From Kryptolebias marmoratus (Eukaryota; Chordata; Actinopteri; Cyprinodontiformes; Rivulidae), in NCBI RefSeq assembly GCF_001649575.2, contig NC_051436.1:1365108-1429107 (forward strand): 64,000 nucleotides of DNA. Reading direction: 5' to 3'. Every line of letters starts with the position of its first letter. Positions within the stretch are counted from its first letter, which is position 1. A program made the translations under genes and the position numbers. Under the pieces are notes generated by a model. That model was not told the DNA's origin. It did not search any database and saw only the letters and a list, made by a program, of their open reading frames with translations. Shown piece by piece: positions 49,669 through 61,591 of this stretch.

Positions 49669-51538
49669 TAGAGAAGTCCATGAATCACGTCACAGAGGCC
49701 ATTGTCATTGATAATGATGGAATGTTTATCAGTCAGCCCAGAGCAGATCCACAGATGTCCTTAGGCAAGGGAGGGGGCAGAGCATCTTATTTACATCCAA
49801 ATCCAAATCCAAGGAGATAGCTGGCCAAGTTATGCATAAGGGAGCCAGATTCACATAACAATAATTGTTTTGGGTCAGGCCGACTTATGTTTTCCATCTG
49901 CCTTGAAAGTCTTGCTGATACTTCTCAATGGAGTGAAGTGAAGTGAAATTTATTTATATAGCACTTTTCCGCAACAAGGTGATTTAAAGTGCAAACATCA
50001 TAAAAACATCATAATCAAATATAGAGATACAGAAGTAAAAACATCAATCCTGTGTAATCTAAATGAAATATAAGATAATCTAAATAAAATCAGAAAACTA
50101 AACATATCTAAACATGAGCTAAGACAAAAATAAATAATATAGTCAAAATAGTAGCTAAGATAATCTAAATGAAATCATGATAAAGTTAAAGCTGAACTAA
50201 ACAACAATTAGGTATCTAACAATCTAACAATATCTAAAATATGAGCTAAGATAAACTAAACTAAACTAAATGTGCAGGAAGGCAAAGTGTGGTGTTCAGG
50301 AGACAGAGAAAAAATAAAACACGTCCGCTTTCCACCAAGAGCAGAGAGGAAAAAGTAACAAGAAATGCATAAATATAGAAACTAAAGTACATAAATAATA
50401 CAAGATTTTAAAAAATGATTTGTGTCAAACTGCAGTTCTTCCTGAAGCAGAAGCTCTGAACTGGACCCATCCTGCAGGTTAGTATATATTATTTAATGAG
50501 TTTTTAAAAAACTGTTTTTGTAAACCAAACTGACGCTGAAATATCTTTTCTTTGATCTCTTCCTGTTTTTCTGGATGCAGGTGATGAACTTGGAACTGAG
50601 GAAAATGTTCTAAAAGGTAACCTTTTTAAAAATCTTTAAACTTTCTTATGTCTACCTGTTAGCTGCTTGTTAACACAAACAGCTAATCAGCCAATCCCAC
50701 TGCAGCAACTCAGTGCCTTCAGAGATGAAGACGAGCTGAAGACCACTTGCTGAAGTTCAAACCAAACATCAAAACGAGGAAGAAAGAGGATAGAGGATGA
50801 TGTGAAAACCTACAGCAACATGTTTTATCTACTGCAGCTATGATAACTGTCCTCAGATAAACAGAACCACACAGCAACAACTTAAAGGGAGGTTCTGTCT
50901 AATAGTCATCAATAGTTAGTACCTTATCAGACATCAGTCATGGAGCACAGAGTACTGAGAAAGAGGCAGAAATCTTTCTCAAAGCTGGACTAAAGCCTGT
51001 TTAAATGTGTGATTTTTATTATTTTTCAGGCCCATAAAACAGCTCTCTGTCTTTAGCTGATATTCTCAGCACACATACAGACGTTGTTTGGTTGAGAAAA
51101 CAGCTGCAAACTAAAAATGGAAAATCGATTCAGAATTTTCCATCTTCGCATCTAAAGAAAGATTATAACTCCCATCTGTCCCTATGCTCAATTTAAGTAG
51201 TTCATATCGTACAATAGGAATGATAATGAGGTAAAATGACTAAAGTTGTGCTTGTTTTTCTGTTGTCAGCCACGAATGACCTGATCAGGAGGGGATCTTG
51301 TTCTCATGGTTGGAGGGAGTTCAACGGTCGCTGCTTCCGCTACTTTCCCATCTCCATAAGTTGGGCTAACGCTCAGGTAGCTTTGAAGTTTTTCTTGCAC
51401 ACTTTTTTTTATCTGGTAATCTTGTTACTGGAGTCCTCTGGCTGATGAACTCTGTGTTTGTCTCTGCTGCAGAGAAACTGCGTCTCCATGCAGGCAAGCC
51501 TTGCATCAGTCCACAGCTTCGAGGAGTACCATTTTGTT
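47216..51538 (+). CDS. C-type lectin-like secreted protein 3 (5' part, cut by gap)
   Basis: Exons: 47216-47276 (signal MKILTLPLFLCAFLALSQAA), 47583-47633 (FPDNEDELVKEETDLI), 50436-50477 (probable; VLPEAEALNWTHPA), 50581-50616 (GDELGTEENVLK), 51270-51376 (CTLD start, GSCSHGWREFNGRCFRYF) and 51473-51538 (RNCVSMQASLASVHSFEEY), which runs into the N gap. It has three acidic linker exons, all phase 1-1, so the linker is about 43 residues, longer than in the other lectins. The CTLD is clearly different from lectins 2, 4 and 5 and closer to the general ladderlectin type. The remaining two and a half exons should lie in the gap. The 50436 acceptor is weak; 50451 is an alternative. Confidence 0.75.
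47348..47409. repeat. ATT trinucleotide microsatellite
   Basis: About 20 perfect TTA/ATT units in the intron just after the signal exon of lectin 3. The poly-leucine open frame seen here is an artefact of reading through the donor site. Confidence 0.95.
47671..48057 (+). repeat. Dispersed repeat R4, first of two direct copies
   Basis: Begins 'gaagtgaagtgaaatttatt' then 'tatatagcacttttccgcaa' and runs through A-rich sequence to 'gtacaggaaggc'. The second copy at 49931-50286 is in the same orientation in the same intron. Confidence 0.75.
48240..49670. repeat. GT microsatellites and low-information intron sequence
   Basis: GT runs at 48250-48268, 48305-48335 and 49616-49665. The segment between has 'gtccccataattca'-type words resembling the CA-flanked repeat family at 22556 and 27068. 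No exon of lectin 3 was found here. Confidence 0.6.
49931..50286 (+). repeat. Dispersed repeat R4, second copy
   Basis: Direct repeat of 47671-48057 with a few small deletions, for example loss of about 70 bases after 'gcacttttccgcaacaaggt'. Confidence 0.75.
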
Positions 51539-52464
51539 NNNNNNNNNNNNNNNNNNNNNNNNNNNNNNNNNNNNNNNNNNNNNNNNNNNNNNNNNNNNNN
51601 NNNNNNNNNNNNNNNNNNNNNNNNNNNNNNNNNNNNNNNNNNNNNNNNNNNNNNNNNNNNNNNNNNNNNNNNNNNNNNNNNNNNNNNNNNNNNNNNNNNN
51701 NNNNNNNNNNNNNNNNNNNNNNNNNNNNNNNNNNNNNNNNNNNNNNNNNNNNNNNNNNNNNNNNNNNNNNNNNNNNNNNNNNNNNNNNNNNNNNNNNNNN
51801 NNNNNNNNNNNNNNNNNNNNNNNNNNNNNNNNNNNNNNNNNNNNNNNNNNNNNNNNNNNNNNNNNNNNNNNNNNNNNNNNNNNNNNNNNNNNNNNNNNNN
51901 NNNNNNNNNNNNNNNNNNNNNNNNNNNNNNNNNNNNNNNNNNNNNNNNNNNNNNNNNNNNNNNNNNNNNNNNNNNNNNNNNNNNNNNNNNNNNNNNNNNN
52001 NNNNNNNNNNNNNNNNNNNNNNNNNNNNNNNNNNNNNNNNNNNNNNNNNNNNNNNNNNNNNNNNNNNNNNNNNNNNNNNNNNNNNNNNNNNNNNNNNNNN
52101 NNNNNNNNNNNNNNNNNNNNNNNNNNNNNNNNNNNNNNNNNNNNNNNNNNNNNNNNNNNNNNNNNNNNNNNNNNNNNNNNNNNNNNNNNNNNNNNNNNNN
52201 NNNNNNNNNNNNNNNNNNNNNNNNNNNNNNNNNNNNNNNNNNNNNNNNNNNNNNNNNNNNNNNNNNNNNNNNNNNNNNNNNNNNNNNNNNNNNNNNNNNN
52301 NNNNNNNNNNNNNNNNNNNNNNNNNNNNNNNNNNNNNNNNNNNNNNNNNNNNNNNNNNNNNNNNNNNNNNNNNNNNNNNNNNNNNNNNNNNNNNNNNNNN
52401 NNNNNNNNNNNNNNNNNNNNNNNNNNNNNNNNNNNNNNNNNNNNNNNNNNNNNNNNNNNNNNNN
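51539..52464. other. Assembly gap (926 N) between lectins 3 and 4
   Basis: Left of the gap is the middle CTLD exon of lectin 3; right of it, after a short intron piece, is the same exon of a different paralog (lectin 4). A complete 3' end of lectin 3 and a complete 5' end of lectin 4 are missing, which 926 bases could not normally hold, so the gap is probably under-sized or a collapsed join. Confidence 0.9.
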
Positions 52465-52639
52465 TTTTTATTTTTTAAAATATGCAATATAGCTTTATTG
52501 CTCAAAAAAGAAAGGGTTGTCTTCATTTTAAGGACATTCATTTTATGTTATAAATTACCTTAACCTTTGCTGTCTTGGTCATTTCTCCTTCCTTGTTAAT
52601 TTGTTTTTCTGAGCTGCTGTCTCTTTATCACCACTGTAG

Positions 52640-53376
52640 AATTACTGTGTGAGGTACCAGAATGGAAACCTCCCATCGGTGCACAGTGCAGCCGAGTACC
52701 GCTGGCTCCAAAGCTATGTCTACAGCAAGACTCGTCAGTATCCACTAATATGGCTCGGAGGCTCTGACAGTGAACAGGTATCTGTAATCAATTACCAGAA
52801 ACACTTCAACATTTGTTTATTTTCTTTGTAACACTTTTCGCTGTTGCTGGCTTTTATCATCAGGTTTTTAAAATATTATGATTTTGCCAAGAGTTCTTTG
52901 GTGCTATTGTTCTAATATAAAAGAATACAGTTTCTATAATTTTCTTGATAAAACTACATATAACTCCTTATTTCTGGTCTCTGCTCATGTCCATCTAGGA
53001 ACGTTTTTGGTTCTGGAGTGACGGCTCACGCCTCAGCTACAGTAACTGGTGCTCAGGATCACCAAGGACTAGCACCAATCTGAACTGCATCATAATGAAT
53101 GCTTCAAGTAAATAATTTACATTTATCTACAGAATAAGGCAGCTGATGGTTTAGCTGTTTATAACAGACATGCTAAAAATATGCTAAATTATTTTAAATA
53201 AACATTATGCTTAAAAATTACCCATTCATTCATAAAACAATCATTATCTTCATTCAGATACTTTTATGCTAAAATGAAGATAATCTGTGTTTTGGATACC
53301 TGCAGGTCGCAGATGCTGGTACGACTATCTGTGCGGTAATCAGTACGCATTCGTCTGCGCCAAGAAGGCCAAATGA
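52640..53376 (+). CDS. C-type lectin-like protein 4 (3' part only)
   Basis: Exons: 52640-52777 (NYCVRYQNGNLPSV..YVYSKTRQYPLIWLGG), 52999-53107 (FWFWSDGSRLSYSNWCSG) and 53306-53376 (RRCWYDYLCGNQYAFVC, ending KKAK, stop). Phases and exon lengths (138, 109, 71) match lectins 2 and 5. It is closest to lectin 5, sharing YSKTRQYP-like sequence and the upstream intron words 'aaaatatgcaatatagc'. The signal, linker and first CTLD exons are lost in the gap. As in its relatives the EPN/QPD motif is absent (CSGSPRTST). Confidence 0.8.
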
Positions 53377-53739
53377 ACACCAGAAGTGGAGCATCAAAAG
53401 AAGAAAATCAAATCTAATCAAATTTTTCTTTATTTTTCTCTCATATTGCTGTAATGCTAAATGAATGAAGTGACAAGATTTAAAACCAGGAGCAGGATTG
53501 ATTCTAAGGTCTTGGAGCAAATTGAATGTGTTTTAGAAAGAATGCTTTTAGCACAACTTATCTGTAAGTTTTCTTGGTTCGAGGTTGAAGGTTTCTTTAT
53601 CATCACCTGGGGGCAGCTTGATTAGCATCTGACTGTTAAAGAATATCAAAGAAATGATCAACAATAAACTAAACATGACTTAAATTGTGTCAGGATTTGA
53701 GGGTTTTTTTTGGAATAAGTTTATTGTTCATGTTTTTGT

Positions 53740-54060
53740 AATTCTGTTTTGTTTCTTTTTTTACCCTGGTTTAGGTTAATAAGTCCTTTAATTTTGCTCC
53801 TCAGTGTCTTCTATCATTCTTCACCTGTGCTCTGTTCAGTACATGCCAGCCTGCCATACCCACCTGCACCTGTCTTTCATTTGTATCAGTCACCTGTATC
53901 TAATCACCCTCACTCCATAACCTCGTTCTCAGCTTCCAGTTTTGACTGACTGATTGTTGCATTCTTGTACTGTCTGGTTTCCCCTTTTGTCCACCTCCTC
54001 GAGTTCATCCTTGTGTCTGCCTGCAATTTGGGTTTGACCAACTCCGCCTATCCATGAAAA
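53740..54060. repeat. Repeat-like C/T-rich block
   Basis: A 'cacctgtctttcattt' and 'cacctgtatctaatcaccct' style sequence that I associate with dispersed elements in teleosts. No coding capacity was recognised, and the boundaries are guesses. Confidence 0.35.
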
Positions 54061-54065
54061 AATCA

Positions 54066-54720
54066 GCCAGTCTCACCAGGAGTGATGGCGAGATGAAGCT
54101 TCATGATGCACTGAGGCTTTCCATCGAATAGCTCGACTCATGATGGCCATGGTGCTTCATTTGCTCTACTGCGCCATCAAGTGGACTATAAATGTAAAAC
54201 ACGTAGTTGGACTATAATGACATGACTCGTTTGTGAAGCTTTAAGTTGAATAAAAGAAAAAAAATCATGTTTGTGACAACCTCAAATAAAGTCTAAATTT
54301 GATATGCAAATGATCGTAATCTGTCTTTATGATGATGGTTTAAAAGGGAAAGTTTTTACAAGCTTTGTAAAGTCCTGGTCCTCCAAAATGGTGAAGGGCT
54401 GGGAGTCCTCAATCACCATATTCACCAAGGCCTCATCCCCATCATTCTTCTCCTCTGATGGAAAAAAGAAAAGCTGTATTCAATTACAGAGATCAGTAAT
54501 TATGAGCCAAATATAAATTAATGTAGCATATGACTGAATGTATGTATGACCTTTTGCATCCTAAAACGACTTACCTGAGCTTGGTCCACCTGGTTAGTCT
54601 CCTTGTTTTCATGCAAGGCTCTATAATGCTTCAGCATACAGGTTTTCTTGTTGTATCCAAGTTCTTTTGAACACAACACACACTTCACCTTTTAAGACAC
54701 CAGAAATCAGAAGAAATAAA
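54066..54720 (-). mobile_element. hAT-type transposon remnant with BED zinc-finger exon
   Basis: On the minus strand an exon from about 54690 to 54575 encodes a BED-type zinc finger (KCVLCSKELGY then MLKHYRALHE), ends in a GT donor, and is followed by a second exon (about 54467-54350) reading EALVNMVIEDSQPF and ILEDQDFTKLVKTF, typical of ZBED-family hAT transposases. The catalytic part is missing. The piece near 54100-54200 is probably transposon end sequence. Confidence 0.65.
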
Positions 54721-55554
54721 TTGGAAACCAGGAACCCCTGTGCTGTTTTTTGATATTTTGGTAGTTATTATTATCAATGTTTTAATACTATGAATATACC
54801 TTATTAGGAGAGATGAGATCATAATGCTGCCCCACCTCCTCTTCCTTGCTGGTTCCATCGGACAAAAAGTCGATCAACTGGTTAGCTTAAACGCTCACAA
54901 TACAATTCTACGACAACAAAATGTTACAGGAGAATCAGTCGCGTTTTCCTGCCCCTTACATTTTGATTCTCGTGCATACAAACAAGCCAGTTCCAGAATC
55001 AGTCAGGTGGTATGGCAGAAATATTGAAATAATGCAATTAACCAATATGAAGAATTCATAAATTATCAACAAAAGTCTGTAATTGTGTAAATATAAGAAT
55101 TGTTTAACATCTTCAGATCAGTTTTTTTAAATTACCACTGTATTTTGCATCTCTCAGTACAGAGGGCTGCTATAATGTTTCTGTATTTTTATGTGTAAAT
55201 ATGTCATTCTGGTGTTCATAAGAAGCTCAGGTATCAGTAATGTGACAGATACAGACATGAAAACTGACCAGGCTTTATTTAACTGCCCTGCTGTTCACCT
55301 AGGAAGGGTGTCGGCACTCGTCTGAACCAACATCCTGCTTCAGTGTCAGGTTTGACCGCAGAGTTTCTTTTCCATCAGACTCACAGGACACTGAGTAAAC
55401 ACTGACATGTGAATTTATTGACATGTTCTCTCTCTGACACCATCACACTGCAGCAGGATCGCTCAGCGTCACATGTTTGTACAGAGGGAAGGTTTTAAGA
55501 TCACATTTTTTTAAAGTCTACTTTTGCAACACAGCTTAATTCACTGGGTTAAAA

Positions 55555-56036
55555 AATGACTAGACTGCTGCTCGTGTTCTCACTAAAACCAGGAAGATAG
55601 AGCACATAACACCAGTTTTAAAGTCCCTACACTGGCTCCCTGTAGCTCAAAGAATAGACTTTAAAATACTGTTGTTAGTTTATAAATCACTGAACGGTTT
55701 AGCACCACAATACNNNNNNNNNNNNNNNNNNNNNNNNNNNNNNNNNNNNNNNNNNNNNNNNNNNNNNNNNNNNNNNNNNNNNNNNNNNNNNNNNNNNNNN
55801 NNNNNNNNNNNNNNNNNNNNNNNNNNNNNNNNNNNNNNNNNNNNNNNNNNNNNNNNNNNNNNNNNNNNNNNNNNNNNNNNNNNNNNNNNNNNGTGCGGGT
55901 TTTTGTCTCTTTCTTACTGTTTATTCATTGTCACATGCTGTTTTTATTTTGTTTTTTAATTATGTAAAGCACCTTGAAATGCCTTGCTGCTGAAATGTGC
56001 TATACAAATAAAATTTGATTGATTGATTGATTGATA
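55555..56036 (+). mobile_element. L2-like LINE 3' end (interrupted by gap)
   Basis: The plus strand encodes ITPVLKSLHWLPVAQRIDF and LLLVYKSLNGLAPQY, the conserved C-terminal part of fish L2/Rex-like LINE ORF2, up to the N gap at 55714-55892. After the gap come 'gctatacaaataaaatttga' and a GATT tail (56012-56034), the usual 3' end of such elements. Confidence 0.75.
55714..55892. other. Assembly gap (179 N)
   Basis: A run of N inside the L2-like LINE fragment, probably a repeat-caused gap. No gene is expected in it. Confidence 0.9.
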
Positions 56037-56564
56037 GAAACAATGTCTTTAAATGTGTGGTTGAACCAGAAAAAACAAAATCAAACTGAGATGTTGCCTT
56101 TTAAGAACTTGTTCAGGTAACAATTGAATACATATCAGTGAATGAAAGTCATGTTTCATAAATTGCAATTATATCCTAATAACAATGGTTTTTTAACTTA
56201 ATGAAGGTGGTTTGCTTCTCTCACCAGGTGAGTCCAAGATAAAGATGATACACATATTTAATTGCTGATAAACATCTTTGTCTGCATCAATTTCCCACTA
56301 ATGAAGTCCACACTTCTGCATGCTTTTATGGTTTTGACTGAACATCACTTTTTAAAAGTATCTGATACACTTAACCCAAAGAAGTTTACAGGTAAGAACA
56401 AAGATACGTCCTGTAACATGATTACCTATTTGGCTGTAATAGATGAGGTAAGTGGGCATAATAATGCTAATATGCTAATAACCATCTCAGGACACGTAGG
56501 GTAGATTTGTTGTCTTCAAAAACAAGGATTTTATGTTATACTAACTCACCTGTGTTTGAATTTA

Positions 56565-56745
56565 TTGTTTACCTCTGCAAAGGAGTGAAGAAAAAACTAA
56601 TAAACAGATTTTGATGAAAATGTTGGGATTGTCACAGAAAACAAAGGAATCAGTTTAGATTTTTATCTGGATCACAATCCAGATAAATCCGACAATATTT
56701 TAATAATCCTATGGGTTTGGTGGACATTTGGCTCTCAGTGTTCCT
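56565..56745 (+). repeat. Dispersed repeat R2, diverged partial copy
   Basis: Shares 'aaactaataaacagatttt' and 'acagaaaacaa' words and general order with 3943-4168. It ends near 'ggtttggtggacatttgg'. Confidence 0.4.
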
Positions 56746-57584
56746 GATTTTCAGTTTTTTTTTAATTTAATTCAGTTTAATTAGAAAGTACCAATTAAAA
56801 ACCAAAGCATCCATATAAAAACATTAGTAACATTTTAATGGTTAAGAAAATCTTTAAATAAAGATGGAGTTGATGGATTTGGTTAAGCTCATTTTACTTG
56901 CAGCAAGGAGACAAGTCAGTTCAGAAAACATTGTTTCCTGAACGTTGTCTCACCCCTGAGAGCCAAGGTATAAATTGTTGTGATCCAGTCAGGAGTAGCT
57001 TATCTCCTCTTCAGAATGTGAACATCTAAAGAACAGAAAACTGTCTCCTGCAAGTGCATCACATCCAGTTTCTTTTTTTGCAAATATAGTTTCACTATGT
57101 CACAAGTCAATGTTGGAGGGCAACAAGCATTCATTAATACAAGTTTCATAACATTAAAAAACAAACGGTTTCTTTGATATCTGAAAAGGAAGACGATTCT
57201 TCTCTAAACAAACATGACTGAACTGAAGCAACGCCCGGATTCATGTCATAGGAAGCAGGTATGACAAACATGAAATGTAATCTTCCAGGAATTAATTTAA
57301 TACGATCATATTATGTTTGGTTTTTCATGTGTGTTGTTGATATCAGTGTTCCAAGTTCCTGGTTTGAATTCAGTGAGACTGCAACAAGAAAATCCAGTTT
57401 CCTCACAGTTTTGAGTCACCAACTTGTCTCCAACAGTCGCAGCCCAGTGGGATACCACCTTTACTTGTTCATGGAGGCTTTCCTCCTGATGTACTCCAGG
57501 ATCTTAGTGGTTTCTACCTGTTTAGTGGCTCTAATGATATGATGAGGAGTAGTAATGCTGTTGCATTTGGTCTCTTTGGTGGTA

Positions 57585-57985
57585 CATGGTGAAAGATGGC
57601 GCCATGTATGGTCGCCCTGGCATTCTGGTGCTTTCTGTTTTGTCTGTTTTTGTGCGTTATTCATGTGTCTTCGTGCTCCTACACGCATGAGGAGCTTCAA
57701 AACATCAGAACAACAACCCATACAGTTTTATTTTTGTGCCTGCAGCAGAATCAGCACGTCCTTACAAGGAATTTTCCTCTACAACGTCTGCTCACTTTGC
57801 CTTGGTCACTTTACCACTGTATTTTAATAGTACTACACTAATTACACTGTTTTTCTGACTATTGTACTGTATCGGTATACATATGTTTTTATATTATATT
57901 CGCACCTTTATGCCGAAGCAAATTCTTAGTCTGTAAATCCTATTCGTTGACAATGGCAATAATAAACTGAAATCTGAAATCTGTC
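57585..57985 (+). mobile_element. Internally deleted LINE-like insertion
   Basis: Begins 'gtgaaagatggcgccatg', looks like a non-LTR element 5' leader, and ends 'aataaactgaaatctgaaat', a short tandem tail typical of a LINE 3' end. The ORFs in between are lost. It is absent from the left duplicate, so it inserted after, or was lost since, the duplication. Confidence 0.45.
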
Positions 57986-58498
57986 TTCATATCAACATTG
58001 GAAGTCCCATGTTCCTGATTAAATCTCTATTTCAGTGATTCCTGACACAATTTAGAGCCATTTCAAACTTGTTAGAACAAAACAAAAATACTTTCAGCAT
58101 TTTCAGTTGGGAAAACAACACATTATTCAACTGGTTACCATTAAACACAATTTAATCTACTTTTTCACTTTTTGAAACTTTTGATTATTCCAAAAGGTGA
58201 CTGGTGACAAGATTTAGTTGATTTTTATGTCTGAGAGAAATTTGGGATTAAATGGGTTACTAAACAAAAACCAACAGATATTTCTTTAAAAGCCAAAGAG
58301 GAAGATGTTCTTAAACAAATATAATGGAGCCGAAACAAAACCCATGTTCATGTCATAAGATACAGGCACAGCAAATGAAATGCAATATGTCATGGAATAA
58401 TTCAATATGGACATAATATATGTTTGTTTTATGTGTGTGTGTGTGTGTGTTGCTGATATCAATGTCCAAGTTCCTGGTTTGGTACCGGGGGGGAACAG

Positions 58499-58505
58499 TA
58501 TATAA
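58499..58505 (+). promoter_or_regulatory. TATA box of lectin 5
   Basis: TATATAA with flanks identical to the lectin 2 promoter (42589), including the GT run upstream and the 'gagctggtctttgactgg' start-site block. The non-coding exon ends at 58584. Confidence 0.75.
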
Positions 58506-58700
58506 GAGCTGGTCTTTGACTGGTTCAGTACCTCCACACAGGAAAGCTGAGGCTACAGTCTGAAGCTGAACTGGAACAAAGAAGGTACAAAGCCCTATAT
58601 TATCCTCTATTCTTGTTTTATTGGACTGAGAATCAATGGTTTTCTAATTACAAACTTTCTAACCTTACCTGTTTTCACTACAGATCTGCATCATCTCAAC

Positions 58701-61591
58701 ATGAAGATCCTGAGTCTGCCGATCCTTCTCTTTGCCTTGTTGGCTCTGAGTCTGGCTGCCGGTGAGTTTATCTGTCTGTACATGTTCTTTCAGACAGAAA
58801 GGAAGACCTAATGACACTAGTTTGACCAGTATATTTTTTTAAGATGGGTTTCAAAGTTGGACTACATAGTTATATGTTCTTTATTTTGGAGGAGGATTAT
58901 TTGCTTTTAAGGACCCACCCAGGCAACATTTATATGTGCGGCCTGAATAGATTGGAAATGTACTTAAAATTGGAACCTTTATAGGATTTTTCCCAAATTC
59001 TTTAATGGCTTTATGGTAATTGCCCTTGTAGTTTTAAAGCAGGGAAATCCTGGGTCCATTCTGGTTAAAATACACTGTGTTCCCACCTGGGTTTACCCAA
59101 ATCTGACTCAGTTAATAATCCCGAGTAGGAGCACCAGGTGTTGCCCATGTTGAACCAATCTACTCATTTTCTGTTTATGACCTGTGTTGGAGCTACACTG
59201 CCTCCCTATCTTGGTTTGCCCATATGGGTTCTATTATTTAACTCAAGTGGGCCCTAATACACAAAGTCCAGCTAAACCTCATGTCTAGATGGTACCCATC
59301 CAACCCCAATATAACCCAAGTGGGGCCCATATACACATGTCAGCTGGGTAATAATCTACCATAGACATAAAACAAGACCTGTAAAGAATAAGAGACAAAA
59401 TTATAATATGCAGGCAGTACTGTTACAATATACATAATGTTGAAACAAGATGTATTATTTAATCACATTAGTGAAAACATTATCTTTCTCCAGATGCTGA
59501 GGATGAATCTGAGATTAACGCAGGTGATTCTGAAGGTGAGTTCATGATTCACCTCCACAAGGCTGACATTGTTCCTCCTTCACCACCTGACTTCTCAGCT
59601 GGGAGGGGAAAGTCATGCTGCTGTAAAATGGTACTGGCACTGTGGTATTGTAGCACTTTAGGAGTACATGCACACAGTACTGGATCCATACCCAATAATT
59701 GTTTCAATGCATCCATAGAATCTTTGGTCATAGTTACAGGAACTTTTAACAATTTAAACTTCAAAATTCAAACAATAACAAACTGTGCTATTCAAAGAGA
59801 AAGACACAAAGTTTCCAAATAACAGATTGAGTCACAGTGTTCTCCCGTAAACAAACAGAACTAATCAGCCTTTTCCCCAGGAGGATTGAAGGTTTTTGGC
59901 TTCTTCTGTTTTCTTCAGGAGAGAGTCATGTGGAGAAGAGGGCAACATCTTGCCCTAGTGGTTGGACCAGATATGGAGCTCGCTGTTTCCTCTACATTTC
60001 AGCAAGTTACACCTGGGCTCAAGCTGAGGTACAAACAGTTGTTTCTCACACAGAAATCTCCTTTTTGTCTTTTTGTGGAAACTGAGATGTTAAAGTTGAA
60101 AGAACCATAAATAAACTAGTTCAAAGCTAGAAGAAGAAAGTAGTAAAATGCTGGTTAAAAGCAGCAAATCATGGGAGGTACATTTAAAACTGAATAACTT
60201 TAGGAGTCAGTCCAATTCAAGCTAAATGCCACAGCTAATCAACATTAGCAAACACATGAATGTTTATAACTAGTTCAGTTTTACAGATATTGAGTTGAAT
60301 GTTAGTGTGGTAGTAGCTGAGAATCATCCTCAAGACTTACTCTGAGCACTAAGAGATGATGTGAGATCTTTGTTTATTTTTATTTTTTAAAATATGCAAT
60401 ATAGTTTTTTTGCTCAAAAAAGAAATGTTTAGGGTTGTCTTGATTTAAAAGTAGGGTGGAACAGTGGTGCAGTGGTTAGAGCTGTCCCCTCCCAACAAGA
60501 AGGTTGCAGGATCTCTTCCTGACCTGCTACTTTTCTGGGTTCACATGTTCTCTCTGTGCTCATGGGGGTTTTCTCCCACAGACCAAAAACATGCATGCTG
60601 GTCTAATTAGTAACTCTAAAAACTTGTCCCTAGGTGTGAATGAGAGCTCAAATGGTTGTTTGTCTCTATGTGTCCCTGCGATGGACTGAGACCTTTGCCA
60701 TAGTGATATCTGTAGATAGGCTCAACCCAGGAAGGAGAAGCGGGTAAAGAAAATGATTAAACGAAATACAGGGCAATGAGATTTATTTTTTGTTATAAAT
60801 TACCTTAACCTTTGCTGTCTTGGTCATTTCTCCTTCCTTGTTAATTTGTTTTTCTGAGCTGCTGTCTCTTTATCACCACTGTAGAATTACTGTGTGAGGA
60901 ACCAGGGTGCAAACCTGCCATCGGTGCACAGTGCAGCCGAGTACAGCTGGCTCCAAAGCTATGTCTACGGCAAGACTCGTCAGTATCCAACAATATGGCT
61001 CGGAGGCTCTGACGCTGAACAGGTATCTGTAATCAATTACCAGAAACACTTCAACATTTCTTTAAAACAGTTTTAGTTGTTGCTGTTTTTTATTGTGAAT
61101 ACAGGAGGGATTTCTTTTTTATTCATTTTTGCAGGAGTTCAGGACTGCTCTTCTTTTATTATTATAAAAAACATTTCAATAATTTTCTTGATAAACCTAC
61201 AAAAATTACTTTTTTCTGTTTGAGTTTATATTGATTTTAGATGTATTTCACTCTTATTTCTGGTCTCTGCTCATATTTGATTGTCTATCTAGGAACGTAT
61301 GTGGTTCTGGAGTGACGGCTCACGCCTCAGCTACAATAGCTGGTGCTCAGGAATGCCAAGGACTAGCACCAGTCTGAACTGCATCATAATGAATGCTTCA
61401 AGTAATTTATTTACATTTATCTACAGAATAAGGCAGCTGATGGTTTAGCTGTTTATAACAGACATGCTGAAAATATACTAGAATACTTTAAATGAAGATA
61501 ATCTGTGTTTTTGATACCTGCAGGTTGCAGATGCTGGTACGACTATCCGTGCGGTAGTCGGCTTCCATTCGTCTGCGCCAAGAAACTCTGA
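58701..61591 (+). CDS. C-type lectin-like secreted protein 5 (175 aa)
   Basis: Coding exons: 58701-58761 (signal, identical to lectin 2), 59494-59535 (DAEDESEINAGDSE), 59919-60028 (SCPSGWTRYGARCFLYI), 60885-61022 (NYCVRNQGANLPSV..IWLGGSD), 61293-61401 (WFWSDGSRLSYNSWCSG) and 61524-61591 (CRCWYDYPCGSRLPFVCAKKL, stop). Recent duplicate of lectin 2 with only one acidic linker exon, so 14 residues shorter. Differences in the domain include RYQSGN to RNQGAN, VRSKTCGNP to VYGKTRQYP and SRRCW to SCRCW, which removes one extra cysteine and adds another. It lacks an EPN/QPD motif. Intron 4 holds repeat R1 and a SINE-like element not present in lectin 2. Secreted; the sugar or other ligand is unknown. 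Confidence 0.88.
60205..60375 (+). repeat. Dispersed repeat R1 in lectin 5 intron
   Basis: Contains 'gccacagctaatcaacatta', 'gtggtagtagctgagaatca' and 'gagatcttt', in the same order as 16180-16310. Confidence 0.65.
60451..60757 (+). mobile_element. SINE-like element
   Basis: Starts 'gtggaacagtggtgcagtgg' (a tRNA A-box-like stretch) and runs through 'ttctcccacagaccaaaaac', 'aggtgtgaatgagagctcaa' and 'gatggactgagacc' to 'ggagaagcgggtaaagaaaa'. This order is characteristic of a widespread fish SINE-type repeat. It is inserted in intron 4 of lectin 5. Confidence 0.65.

Noticed and set aside
54824..55027. 67-residue frame starting with a hydrophobic stretch, considered as an Ig-like or secreted exon
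   Set aside because: No phase-consistent donor or partner exon, and it lies next to transposon remnants.
60451..60500. tRNA-like start of the repeat in lectin 5 intron, considered as a tRNA gene
   Set aside because: Only an A-box-like stretch; no cloverleaf. It fits the head of a SINE-type repeat.
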